Origin: Laccaria trichodermophora
Lineage: Eukaryota > Basidiomycota > Agaricomycetes > Agaricales > Hydnangiaceae
Assembly: GCA_018417955.1 (NCBI GenBank)
Contig: JACTVC010000001.1
Location: forward strand, 3,534,001 to 3,598,000
Length of the DNA: 64,000 bases
Direction of reading: 5' to 3'
The position numbers and the translations under genes are program-made. Below the pieces are notes generated by a model that saw nothing but the letters and a program-made list of their open reading frames with translations, was not told the DNA's origin and did no database searches. Every line of letters starts with the position of its first letter. Position 1 is the stretch's first letter. This document shows positions 55,481 to 64,000 of the stretch, piece after piece.

Positions 55481-58397
55481 AGATTGGTGGGGAAGTTGTG
55501 AAGGTGACACTTATCAGCTGGGTTGAGTTCAGATGCAGTGAAGAAACCATTCCCTTTGAGGATCTGACCTCTGGCACCATGTAATCTGCTCAACACCATT
55601 TCGTTCTTGCATTCTCTGGAGGAGATGGGCATGTTTTCATTTGCAAGAGCAGCTGGCTTGGGTGGGCCTCTTCAATCTGACCTCCAATGCACACTGCAAC
55701 ATCTTTGGAAAACCCTACATTCCCCCTTGCCCATCATGGATACATGTCCCTTACCATAACCTACCAACACTTTCTCCTCATGATGGAACTGTGAAGTTCT
55801 CAACCTTGCAGCACACCAAGCCCAAGCCCTGGACACCATGGACTCCTCAGACCAACCTCAGACCATGCCAGCCCCAGCATCCTTCCCGAACTTGCATCCC
55901 TCTTTCCTGTATTTGCAACCAACTCCGCCTCTTCCTCCCCCACGCATTACACCAGCTCTGGCACTCCAACATACACAACTGGACCGACACCTCAAGCTAG
56001 TGCTTGAAGGTCCGGTTAATTAACCAGAAAATAACTGAGACCAGACTGGACCTAACTGCAAAAAGACCAGACCACAGTTAGTGGTTAGTCAATTCTGGAA
56101 ATGAAATAACCAGTTATTTTGCAGTTAACTAACTGTTAAAAAACCGGTTATGACAGTTAAAATCAACTTTACTATACCCCTTCAAAACACATCTAAAAGC
56201 ATGAGAAACCATAAAAATCTGACAGAGTTATGGTCAAATCTCTAAAATATTGGCCAAAAGAGTATGCTTTTGAGAATATTATCATAAAATTGTCAATTCT
56301 TCACCGAATTTAGCATTCTTGGGCTTATTTTAAAGCTACGATACATGGCAATAATTTTTACTGCAAAAAATATGAGAAATATATGCTGTTTTAATCGATT
56401 TTCTATTTTTTCGGTCCTAACTGGTTAGTAACTGTGACCAACCGGTTTTGGTTGGTTATCTTCAGTCCAGTTAGGTTATTTTGGGTCTGGGAATGAACCC
56501 TAACTGGTCTCAGTCTTGGTTAGAGCCCTTGGGCACCCAATAACCTAACGTAACCAGACTTTTAAACACTACCTCAAGCCTCTAGCAAATGGTCTACCTT
56601 AATTCCTATCTTTAGCCTCTAAGATGCTCCCAGAGTTATGTATCAGCTGTATTCAGCTATATGTAAGCATTGTATTGTACCATTTTAATTCATTCAGCTT
56701 TCTGACCTCAGAAATATTTTTTTGATCTTCTAAGATTTTGTAAAAATGTGATAAAGTCATGTGAATTAGTAAAATAATGCAGTATAATGTTAATTGCAAG
56801 GCACCTTGCTAAAGGTCAGGTAAAACCACAAAGGCCAGACATCAAGGACTGGGTTATTGTGCATGCTATCAGTGTTAATATGTAGTAGTCACCTACATTT
56901 CACTTGTAACATTTTGGGTTGGTAGGGAGATAAAGATCACATGAATGATGTCATATTACCATATATAGACATGTGCCTGATTACATAGGTAGGTAGGTCA
57001 AGCTGGCAACTGTTATAAAAAAAACCGAGCCCAGGTATTTTTTTAAAATCCTAGGACCCCCTTGCCACATATGTCTTGCCCATACATACCAAGTGTATTC
57101 AGTGAACAGGAGAGGATGTTGAATAAACTGCAGGGCACTGCAGCAGGTGGGGGAATATTGTTGTTTCTGATGGTTTGCTCCCATTGGAAGTTGGAGGGAT
57201 GGGAATGGGAAGGGGGGAGCGTTGTTGGTTTTGCATTTGGGGTTGTGGAAGATATACCCTTAAGATGTGCTCCTGTTGCATATTTTCATGTTTAACCAGA
57301 GTGGGTGGCTGAGGACTGGAGAGCAAAGATGGGGGAAGGGGATGAAGGAGGAGGGGCAGTGGATTGCCAAGGAAGATGGGGTTTTGGCTATGGATAGTTG
57401 GGTGTGGGTTGGGTAAGTGGATTTGAGATTGCGTTCAGAGAATTGCTGATTTTTGTGGGTGTTGCAGCCCACTTCAGCCCTTGTCATGCCAGAATTTGAG
57501 GAGGGACTTCTTGGCTCACCTGGCATACCCCTGATTGATACGCTAACCCTGATGGACATGGAGAATGGCTTTGCAATGAACCTGAAGCAAGTTTTTGGGA
57601 TTGAAGTGATATATCATGCTGCTGATGAATGGTTTACCCAGTCAATATCTAGAGGATGACTGATATGTCCTAGAATTTTGTTACTTATCAAGTTGTGAGC
57701 TGCATGACCACACAAATCATATCAGGTTCATGTTATCCCTTTCCACCTCAAAGAAGCAGCTTCAATTGCAGACTATGGCATTCACTATCACTTTCATTTG
57801 GGGAAACTCCTTGTCATCACCACCAATGATGTCATCCACCCATGCCACAGACGAATGAACCAAAGTGACCAGGAGAATTGGCCAAAACTTGAGAAGGTTC
57901 TGAGTAACAAGTTCTTGGGAACACCAGACCAAATGAACAAGGAGTAGCTTGAGAATTTGAAAAGGCAGTGCATATAGGCAACTGAACTGATAAATTTGAG
58001 GCTATGTGACCCTCTGACCCTCTAAGCTGCAATATCAGGATCTAGAGGTGCTCCAGTTTCAGCATTCTTCTCCAGCTCAGGATTTGGTCGATACAGAAAT
58101 TGAGCAATTGTTATTAGGAGGGCCTTACCATACTTCTGATTTCTTGTACTATTTTGGCAAGGTCCCTTTGGTACTTAATTGCAGCTGAGGCTCAGAACTG
58201 CAAGAAACAAAAGCTAACTAGTGCTGATGCTTTAAGTCAATTCCATCACAAAGAGGGGTGTTTTTAGGGACTAAGTACTTACTACAAGGTTCTTGGCCAG
58301 TAACAATATATGTATTGTGTGAATTATATATACTTCATACAGTAGTATGACCAATCCTGAGTTCGTGGATTGTACTCTGAATCTTCAACCTCTGAGG
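55480..58397 (+). pseudogene. Unrecognised gene X, copy 3 (CpG-depleted, MITE inside)
   Basis: Same blocks as copy 1: the part around KPYIPPCPSW (55706), KPKPWTPWTPQT (55820), GKIYP-like block (57250), AMDSWVWVG-like end before GTAAGTGG (57412), FEEGLLGSPGIPLIDTLTL (57495), and WPKLEKVLSNKF (57880). Frames are broken. The region 56580-57060 between the MITE and the second block has no counterpart gene and looks like AT-rich spacer. Nearly all CpG positions seen in copy 2 are TpG or CpA here. Confidence 0.4.
55990..56579. mobile_element. Non-autonomous hAT MITE (55998-56571), TSD CCTCAAGC
   Basis: CCTCAAGC at 55990-55997 and 56572-56579 flanks a 574-bp insert with ends TAGTGCTTGAAGGTCCGG and the reverse complement of TAGTGTTTAAAAGTCTGG. 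The empty site ACACCTCAAGCCTCTAGC is at 6726-6743. The same family as 7428-7992, with a long palindrome-like interior rich in AACTGGTTA/TAACCAG motifs. No transposase. Confidence 0.92.
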
Positions 58398-58811
58398 TAC
58401 AGTCATCCACCTGCTAATGATACACCCAAAATGAGAAATTAGCTTCAACAGATTTGAGCACAACCTTTCTCTACAAAAACTACATGAAAATCTCAGATAA
58501 ATACCCTTCTATGACCATACCAAATTTCAGAGTGTTTGACCCACATTTCACAGAGAAAAACTAAGATTATGGGTGTATCATTGAGTGGTTTGACTGTATT
58601 TGGCTATTTCCAAAAAACAGTCCATTTTGTATGCTCCACAGCTTTGCCAATTCTGCCTCAATTGCATCCAAATTATGTACAGTGGTAGATATGAGTTTGT
58701 ACTACTTATTACAACTTGTTTCATAGAAATCGGTCTAGTATTGAGCAAGATATCTGCTAGTCAAAAGTGTATCAAATGGGGGTGGTGTATCATTAAGGGG
58801 TGGATGACGTA
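58398..58811. mobile_element. pogo/Tc1-like MITE (58400-58809), TSD TA
   Basis: The insert of 410 bp begins CAGTCATCCACC and ends GGTGGATGACG, with the inverted repeat extending through TAATGATACACC. TA is present on both sides (58398-58399, 58810-58811). The empty site CTGAGGTAGATCTAAAAC is found in P1's flank near 14636-14653. The ends resemble those of pogo-group elements. No coding region. Confidence 0.85.
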
Positions 58812-60302
58812 GATCTAAAACTTCACACAATCTGATGGGAATGCTTTGGGAGAGCATGCATAATCTGAAGACAATATGAAGCACCGTCTTCAAATCCCAA
58901 ATCTGCAGGGTAAGGTCATTGGGTACTGAGAGGTGTTTTCCATGTAGGTGGAAGGTCATGGCTTGACCCAGCCATCGTGGCCAACCTGGAGTTCATCAAA
59001 AATAAGGTGTTAGAAGAGATAAGACTGTGTAGAAAGAAAACTCTCAATGCGTCTTGGAGCCTGATCGTCTTGTCATGAGACCCAGTTGACTTTCATGGAC
59101 TCAGCACCTCCACAGGGTATGGAGGGGGAAAGAAAAGGGATTGCCACAGATACCAGTTCCCACACAGAAGGAATAGATACTGGAGGTATGAATATGGCAC
59201 ATTTGATAAGGTTGTTGTGACCTTGCATTTCTGCCTTTAGTATGGATGGCTCTAGGTCTGTGATTCGGGCTGTCTAAAAGAAAGTAAGGAATGAAGAGTG
59301 TTCACAGATTGGGAATGAAATATCTAGGTGGCCATCTGAGCATGTTAAGAGAAGGCGACTGTCTGGGAAATTGGAATGACAGAACAGATCCAGTATTCAT
59401 GTGGCCATATTGTCTCTAACACAATCACTTCAGTGAGGAGTTTAATCAAGCAAAGAGGGAGTGGGGTAAAACACACCTTGTTTGTAGATCCCACATTCTG
59501 ACAGTATAACCACAACTAGATGAAATGACTTAATTTTCTCCTCATGAGAAGGAAACACTCAAGATGGAATGTCCATGTCGAAATTATTGTAGTCATCAAG
59601 GGACATTCCACAGGTTTGTAAACAGATCATCTGAACATGTCACTTTATCCAATCCCTTAGCCCACATGACCACTTGGCAGCACTACAAAAACACTCACCC
59701 AAATGTTGAATCAAACTGACAATCCAGGACTGCCTTCATATTGCTCTTTAACATCTCCAATTCCTGCAAATCCCAGTCCCAGATCTTCACTGGTGCGTCT
59801 ACAGAAGCCGACGAAAGCTATCAGCATTGATTTTGTGGGTTTGTTAGGCAGCCATTCCTTATTTGCATGTTTCGAGCCATTGGGGTGGAGGCATGTGATG
59901 ATCTTGAGCAAGGCATTATTCCACATCCTAAATCTGTGAATTGAGGTGTTGTTCATTTCATGAGGGACATAAAGTAGCAAGGTTAGAACACACCTTTTTT
60001 GCATCCTGATAACACTCATCCATTTCTTGACCAGCAACCCACTAGACGGCTTGACTTTGTTGCAACCTTGTCAGAGGAAAGTTAGACCAGTGATCAAGTA
60101 GTAAGGTGATGGAGGGGGGCATAAACACCAAATCCGAGGCTTCTTCTTGTAACTGGTCCAACATTTTTGTCAATCTGGGTAATCGAGCATCAATCTGGGC
60201 TTGTTAATGTCATAATGAATGTGAATGTTAGTGACAAAGACAGATGGATATATGTTACACATACAGAGTTGTTTGTTGGCGAGCTGAAAGTTGAGCAGCC
60301 AT
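58812..60302 (-). pseudogene. PAC1-like: LIS1/PAC1 copy P8 (CpG-depleted pseudogene)
   Basis: Same truncated structure as P1: start at 60302, shortened linker (VKKWMSVIRMQK near 60020), disrupted coiled-coil/first blade (59760-59940), blades in pieces, and the deletion between IWDLKT and the tail (58880-58900). Compared with P1, most CG sites read TG or CA, which adds further missense and stop changes. Confidence 0.8.
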
Positions 60303-60369
60303 GGTGGAGGACAGGGTCACAAGAAAGCATAGCGAAAAAGACCCAACAACTTCCTTCATGAGCTCAAAA

Positions 60370-61257
60370 AAAGTCCACTACAACAGCAGCTGTTGAAGCC
60401 AACAATTCAACTCAGCACTATCCTCATCTGTCATTGCATTGTCCTCATAATGGTATTCTAGATCTCCCCCAATATTCGTTGGTTCAACACTAGGCCACAA
60501 AGCATTGCCCAGATCAAAGCTTGACAACAACAACAAAGAATCAGCTTGATTTGCTAGAAACCAAGGCATTTCTGTGAATGAGTAGATCACATCTCATTGT
60601 TGGTGGGTGTATCCCTGTCTATCTCCCATGTTGTCCATGCTCACAGAAGGAGGACCTTCTACAACAATCAGAGCTGGGGTTGCATTGTTGTCAATATATC
60701 CTTGCACCGGTATCTTCTGGCTCAAGAGCAACGGCTGCTGGATTTCAGTAGTGCCATGCATTCAGATGTTTGAATGGAGTAGCAGAGAAGGAGGACATGG
60801 AAGTTGAAGCTTGGATAGGGGAAGGAGGAATTCAATGGGGACATGACACAGAAGTCAGGTCCCATGTACAGGGACCAACACTGTCACATGTCCTAAGGGA
60901 AATCATAAGAGAATGTAAGAGGATGATTTATGAATGACAAAAGATTGGCTAACCTGTGAAAATGTGGTCCAGTGTGCCGAATTTCAGTCAAGCCTCTCAG
61001 TCTCATCAATGAGACTGAGTTTCACCCAGTCTGAGCAATCGACACCTAGACCCACTGTAATGAAAAGGTTTAGAGACATTGTGCTGAGGATCATACAGAA
61101 AAGTACTTATGTGCTTGGCCCATCAGGGCACTCATGCCTGTAACACAATCTCTCTCTTCAATGACCAGATCAGAGAAACCCAAGGGCTTGATCAGTGTGG
61201 AAGGCAGCCAGGAAGTCAAACATGTGCACCACACTCAACTGAGGTTTTTGGCATTCC
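60370..61257 (-). pseudogene. Transcription-factor partial copy 5 (CpG-depleted)
   Basis: Counterpart of 16240-17140 with the same internal deletion: C-terminus 60378-60590 (SFTEMPWFLANQAD... ), middle 60930-61060, and FDFLAAFH-like part near 61195-61230. It stops near 61270, where the fold-back element begins. Not functional. Confidence 0.65.
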
Positions 61258-61689
61258 ACCCTTAAATAGCACTTGCGATTTTCATATGAATATCTAGGAT
61301 ATCTCAATGGATATTTCATTCTAATCCCTAGGATATTTCAATGGATATTTCATTCTCATCCCTGGGATATTTCTGTCAGGCACTGTTTTCAGGGTCCAGT
61401 GTCTTTGGAGGTGTCCTACTTGAGCATGATGTAAAAAACTGATAATGTGGCAATAGCAATATGTTAAGTCATGTCAATCCTTCAGCCATATCCACATGAA
61501 CTTGTGACTATGTTTTGAGACAGGACAGTAGCTATGAATATGAAGGCATGGAATAGCCTTTCCTAATGTGAAAGATAACTTGTGCATAATGTCAAAAACT
61601 AATGCTGCTGGAAATATGTAAGGTCATGTCAATCCTTCAACCTCATCCCCATAATCTATACAGAGTCAAGACTATAAACTACATGTCAA

Positions 61690-62120
61690 CTACAGACTTT
61701 TGTAGTCTCAAAAGGCAGACACTACAAATTCTTCTAATGAAAAAGCGCACACTACAAACTTTTGTAGTCTAAAAAAGCAGACACTACAAACTTTTGTAGT
61801 CTGAAAAAGCGGACACTACAAGCTTTTCTAATGAAAAGGCACACACTACAAATTTTTCTAAGACAAAAAGCAGACACTATAAATTTTTGTACTCTAAGTC
61901 CAACTTTTTTAGTCTTTTGTAGTCTTTTAGTGAACTTTGTAGTCTCAGTCCGACTTTTGTAGTCTTTTGTAGTCTATCAGTAAAGTTTGTAGTCTAAGTC
62001 AGACATTTGTAGTCTTTCATAGTCTATTAGTAGTGTATGTCTGACTTTTGTAGTCCATTAGCAAAGTTTGTAGTCTAAGTGAGTTTTTTGTAGTCTATCG
62101 GTAAATTTTGTAGTCTTAGG
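61690..62120. repeat. TTTTGTAGTCT / AGACTACAAA minisatellite with inverted units
   Basis: 61690-61880 repeats GCAGACACTACAAACTTTTGTAGTCT-like units of about 35 bp, each containing a small palindrome (ACTACAAA...TTTGTAGT). 61880-62120 repeats TTTTGTAGTC in direct orientation. One more unit is at 63672-63695. Confidence 0.85.
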
Positions 62121-62125
62121 GGCAT

Positions 62126-62414
62126 GCACCTTCCTTTTGTGGTCATTTTCCTCATGGTATGATGATTGTAGCCCTTTCTTTTAGCTTTCTGAATGTGGTG
62201 AAATCATGTTATTTGGATTTGTTTTCATGGAGAAAAATGCAAAAAAAAAAAAAAAAAAGCGGTGCTTTTGAAAATCCATTACCTCATATCTCCACAATGA
62301 GAGTACTTTAGAACATAATTGAAACAGATTCTAGAAGCTACAGTGCAGGGCTAGAATTTTTGTTTTTTTGACCATTTTTGGTAATTGGTCATGTGACCAT
62401 CATCCCAACATCCC
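62126..62414. repeat. Direct repeat R, copy 1
   Basis: About 290 bp that recur at 63717-64000 (shared TTGTAGCCCTTTCT, TTTTCATGGAGAAAAA, CTACAGTGCAGGGCTA, TTGGTAATTGGTCATGTGAC) with an A-run in the middle. It is non-coding; likely part of a transposable element. Confidence 0.8.
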
Positions 62415-62734
62415 ATTACATGAACCCTGATAAGTAAAATCATTCTTATCTTGGTTTTCTTTACTCTTTGGTCAAACCAGTTGATATATCCTTTTTGGGG
62501 GGTGGACCCTGAAGGTAGTGCCTGATGTCCTATACACCATTCATATTTTTTCCCAAAATTTCCGCTGTTTTCTGGCTATTTTTGGCTATATACCATATTG
62601 GGAAATGCACCCTGGACCCTGAAAACAACCCCTGATGTCATCACCAACAGTGAGCACCACTCCCTATTTTTTTCTGAAAATTCCCCTATTTTATTGCTAT
62701 TTTTCATTTGGAAAAGCGCCCATTTCCTTATTTG
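62415..62734. other. Spacer inside the fold-back element
   Basis: Contains two partial copies of a motif around CTATTTTTGGCTAT/CCTGATGTC... and no gene. Open frames here (62576-62761, 62598-62852) overlap repeat arms and are not credible. Confidence 0.4.
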
Positions 62735-62960
62735 GAAGTGCACACTGGACCCTGAAAACACTGACAGAAATGTCCCAGGGATGAGAATGAAATATCCATT
62801 GAAATATCCTAGGATTCAGAATGAAAATTGCAATGAAATATCCCAGGGATGAGAATGAAATATCCATTGAGATATCCTAGATATTCATATGAAAATTGCA
62901 ATGAAATATCCTAGGGATAGATATGAAATATCCACTGAAATATTTCATTGAGGTGGGTCT

Positions 62961-63540
62961 ATGCTTTCAGGAAATGGCACCTGGATCTTGTCGCACGATG
63001 GACAACTGGCCTTGAATGTTGTTGTGGACAGGCCCTGAACAAGATTCAAGTCACTGAATTCTCAAAATCCTCCATGACCTAATGTTCAACTTGAGGTTGG
63101 AAAGCGGACATGGGCTCTTGTTGATCGGGACCAGAAATCTGTGCACCAATTTGAAAATAGGGATAGGAGCTTGTCACAGTCATTGAGGCTGTGTCAGCAG
63201 ATGGGGAGGCTTTACTGCCATCGGTTATCTTCAAGGCCAAGCGACAGAACCTTGCCTGGGCAGAGAACAACCCTTGCCATGCAAGGTGAGATTTGTACCA
63301 TCTCTCCTAAGAATAATTAGCTGATTCAGAAGCAGTATTTCAATCTCACCGAATGGCTGGACAGATATGGATCTTGGCCTGAAGTGGCTAATGTACAACT
63401 TTCATCCTGCCAGTGCAAAGCATAACATGTCAGATGGGTGGCATATATTGATTCTTGATGGTCACAATTCTCATTGCAGTTATCCCTTTGTTGACTTTTG
63501 CAAAAAACATCAAATTGTTTCTGTACTTTTTGATGCCCTA
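62961..63540 (+). pseudogene. pogo-type (DDE_1/CENP-B-like) transposase remnant
   Basis: The pieces RKWHLDLVARW and ALNKIQVTEF (62965-63060), then ELVTVIEAVSADGEASLP (about 63150-63215), then, across a putative 44-bp intron 63286-63329, ISPNGWTDMDLGLKWLMYNF and LILDGHNSHCSYPFVDFCKK (to 63510). The order and the aspartate in LDGHNSH match the DDE_1 superfamily endonuclease of pogo-group transposons. The segment that should hold the last acidic residue is replaced by a GGAATCC-rich element at 63541. Stops near 63078 confirm decay. Confidence 0.7.
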
Positions 63541-63662
63541 CATATTCCTGCAGGAATGGGTCCATTCCGCTGGATTCCACCAGATTCCACAGGAATAGAA
63601 TGGAATCCACAGGAATGGACTGGAATCCTCTGGAATGGGCCTGGATTCCACCAGATTCTGTG
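63541..63662. mobile_element. GGAATCC-rich fragment of the hAT-like family
   Basis: Repeated TGGATTCCACCAGATTCC and GGAATGGACTGGAATCC motifs, as in 1-305, bounded by ATTCCTGCAGGAATGG at the left. It interrupts the pogo transposase. Ends and target duplication are not resolved. Confidence 0.5.
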
Positions 63663-63716
63663 TGTATATAAACTGACTTTTGTAGTCTATCAGTGTTATT
63701 ATCCCTTTTAGGGTAT

Positions 63717-64000
63717 TCACCTTCCTTTTTGGGTCAAATGTCCCACGATACAATAGTTGTAGCCCTTTCTATTAGCTTGGTAAATGTGTTGAAATCATAT
63801 TATTTGGTGTTGTTTTCATGGAGAAAAATACAAAAAACAAAAAAAAAAGCAACACTTTTGAAAATCTTTTACCTCATATCTCCACAATGTGAGCACTTCA
63901 GAACACAATTCAACCAGATTTGGGAAGCTACAGTGCAGGGCTACAACTTTTGTTTTTGACCATTTTTGGTAATTGGTCATGTGACCATCATCCTGACATC
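63717..64000. repeat. Direct repeat R, copy 2 (runs into window end)
   Basis: Homologous to 62126-62414, including the A-run near 63831-63848 and the end CATGTGACCATCATCC. No gene. Confidence 0.8.

Larger units (their letters stand above)
61272..62960. mobile_element. Fold-back-type element with long terminal inverted repeats
   Basis: The left arm (61272-61410) has GATTTTCATATGAATATC, then repeated GGATATTTCATTCTCATCC, and ends CTGTTTTCAGGGTCCAG. The right arm (about 62735-62960) is its inverted counterpart with extra internal copies of the GAATGAAATATCCATTGAG unit. The arms are modular, built from about 45-bp repeats. The interior holds TAGT-rich minisatellite, poly(A), and two degenerate copies of TGGACCCTGAAAACA. 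Flanks do not show a clear target duplication; the left flank is the regulator fragment and the right flank a pogo transposase remnant. Confidence 0.6.

Noticed and set aside
61690..62120. CRISPR-like array
   Set aside because: Units are degenerate, partly inverted, and spacers are not unique; the context is eukaryotic. It is a minisatellite.

Overview
The window looks like a repeat-rich, rapidly evolving region of a filamentous basidiomycete, most probably an Agaricomycete. The evidence is: short GT-AG introns (about 45-65 bp), a Plavaka-type transposase with a DUF6532 gene, NACHT-WD40 (NWD/NLR-like) genes with near-identical WD repeats, LIS1/PAC1 and fungal Zn2Cys6-type regulator fragments, and Ty3/Gypsy, Ty1/Copia, hAT-like and pogo-like elements. 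I cannot name the species.

Layout. 1-6264: a degenerate Ty3/Gypsy element on the minus strand (gag, zinc knuckle, aspartic protease, 712-bp LTR), itself hit by two hAT-like elements and inserted in an older hAT MITE. 6265-17770: a segmental-duplication copy with an unrecognised gene X, a TRIM-like element holding a full-length Copia (8892-14074), a LIS1/PAC1 pseudogene and a transcription-factor fragment. 18472-24440: three more PAC1 copies in both orientations. 24543-29494: NLR-like gene 1. 30355-40375: a PAC1 copy split by an 8.6-kb Plavaka transposon (31354-39961) that carries a transposase and a DUF6532 gene, with a nested hAT-like element. 40375-49730: a RHO1 fragment, X, PAC1, an unrecognised spliced gene, a transcription-factor fragment and PAC1 again. 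49922-54879: NLR-like gene 2. 55480-61270: a third X-PAC1-regulator segment, strongly CpG-depleted. 61270-64000: a fold-back element, TAGT-rich minisatellite, pogo-type DDE transposase remnant and long direct repeats.

How it fits together. The basic unit is a cassette (X, LIS1/PAC1, regulator, NACHT-WD40 gene) copied several times. I count eight LIS1/PAC1-derived copies; every one I traced carries a lesion. The two NLR-like genes keep long open NACHT and 14-repeat WD40 exons, each with a PAC1 copy head-to-head upstream, so they are the best candidates for functional host genes. Transposons landed in the cassettes and several left exact target-site duplications whose empty sites can be read in a sister copy. 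Most in-frame stops in the transposon genes are TGA where the family context suggests CGA, which points to C-to-T decay at CpG. All functional statements are inferred from sequence alone.
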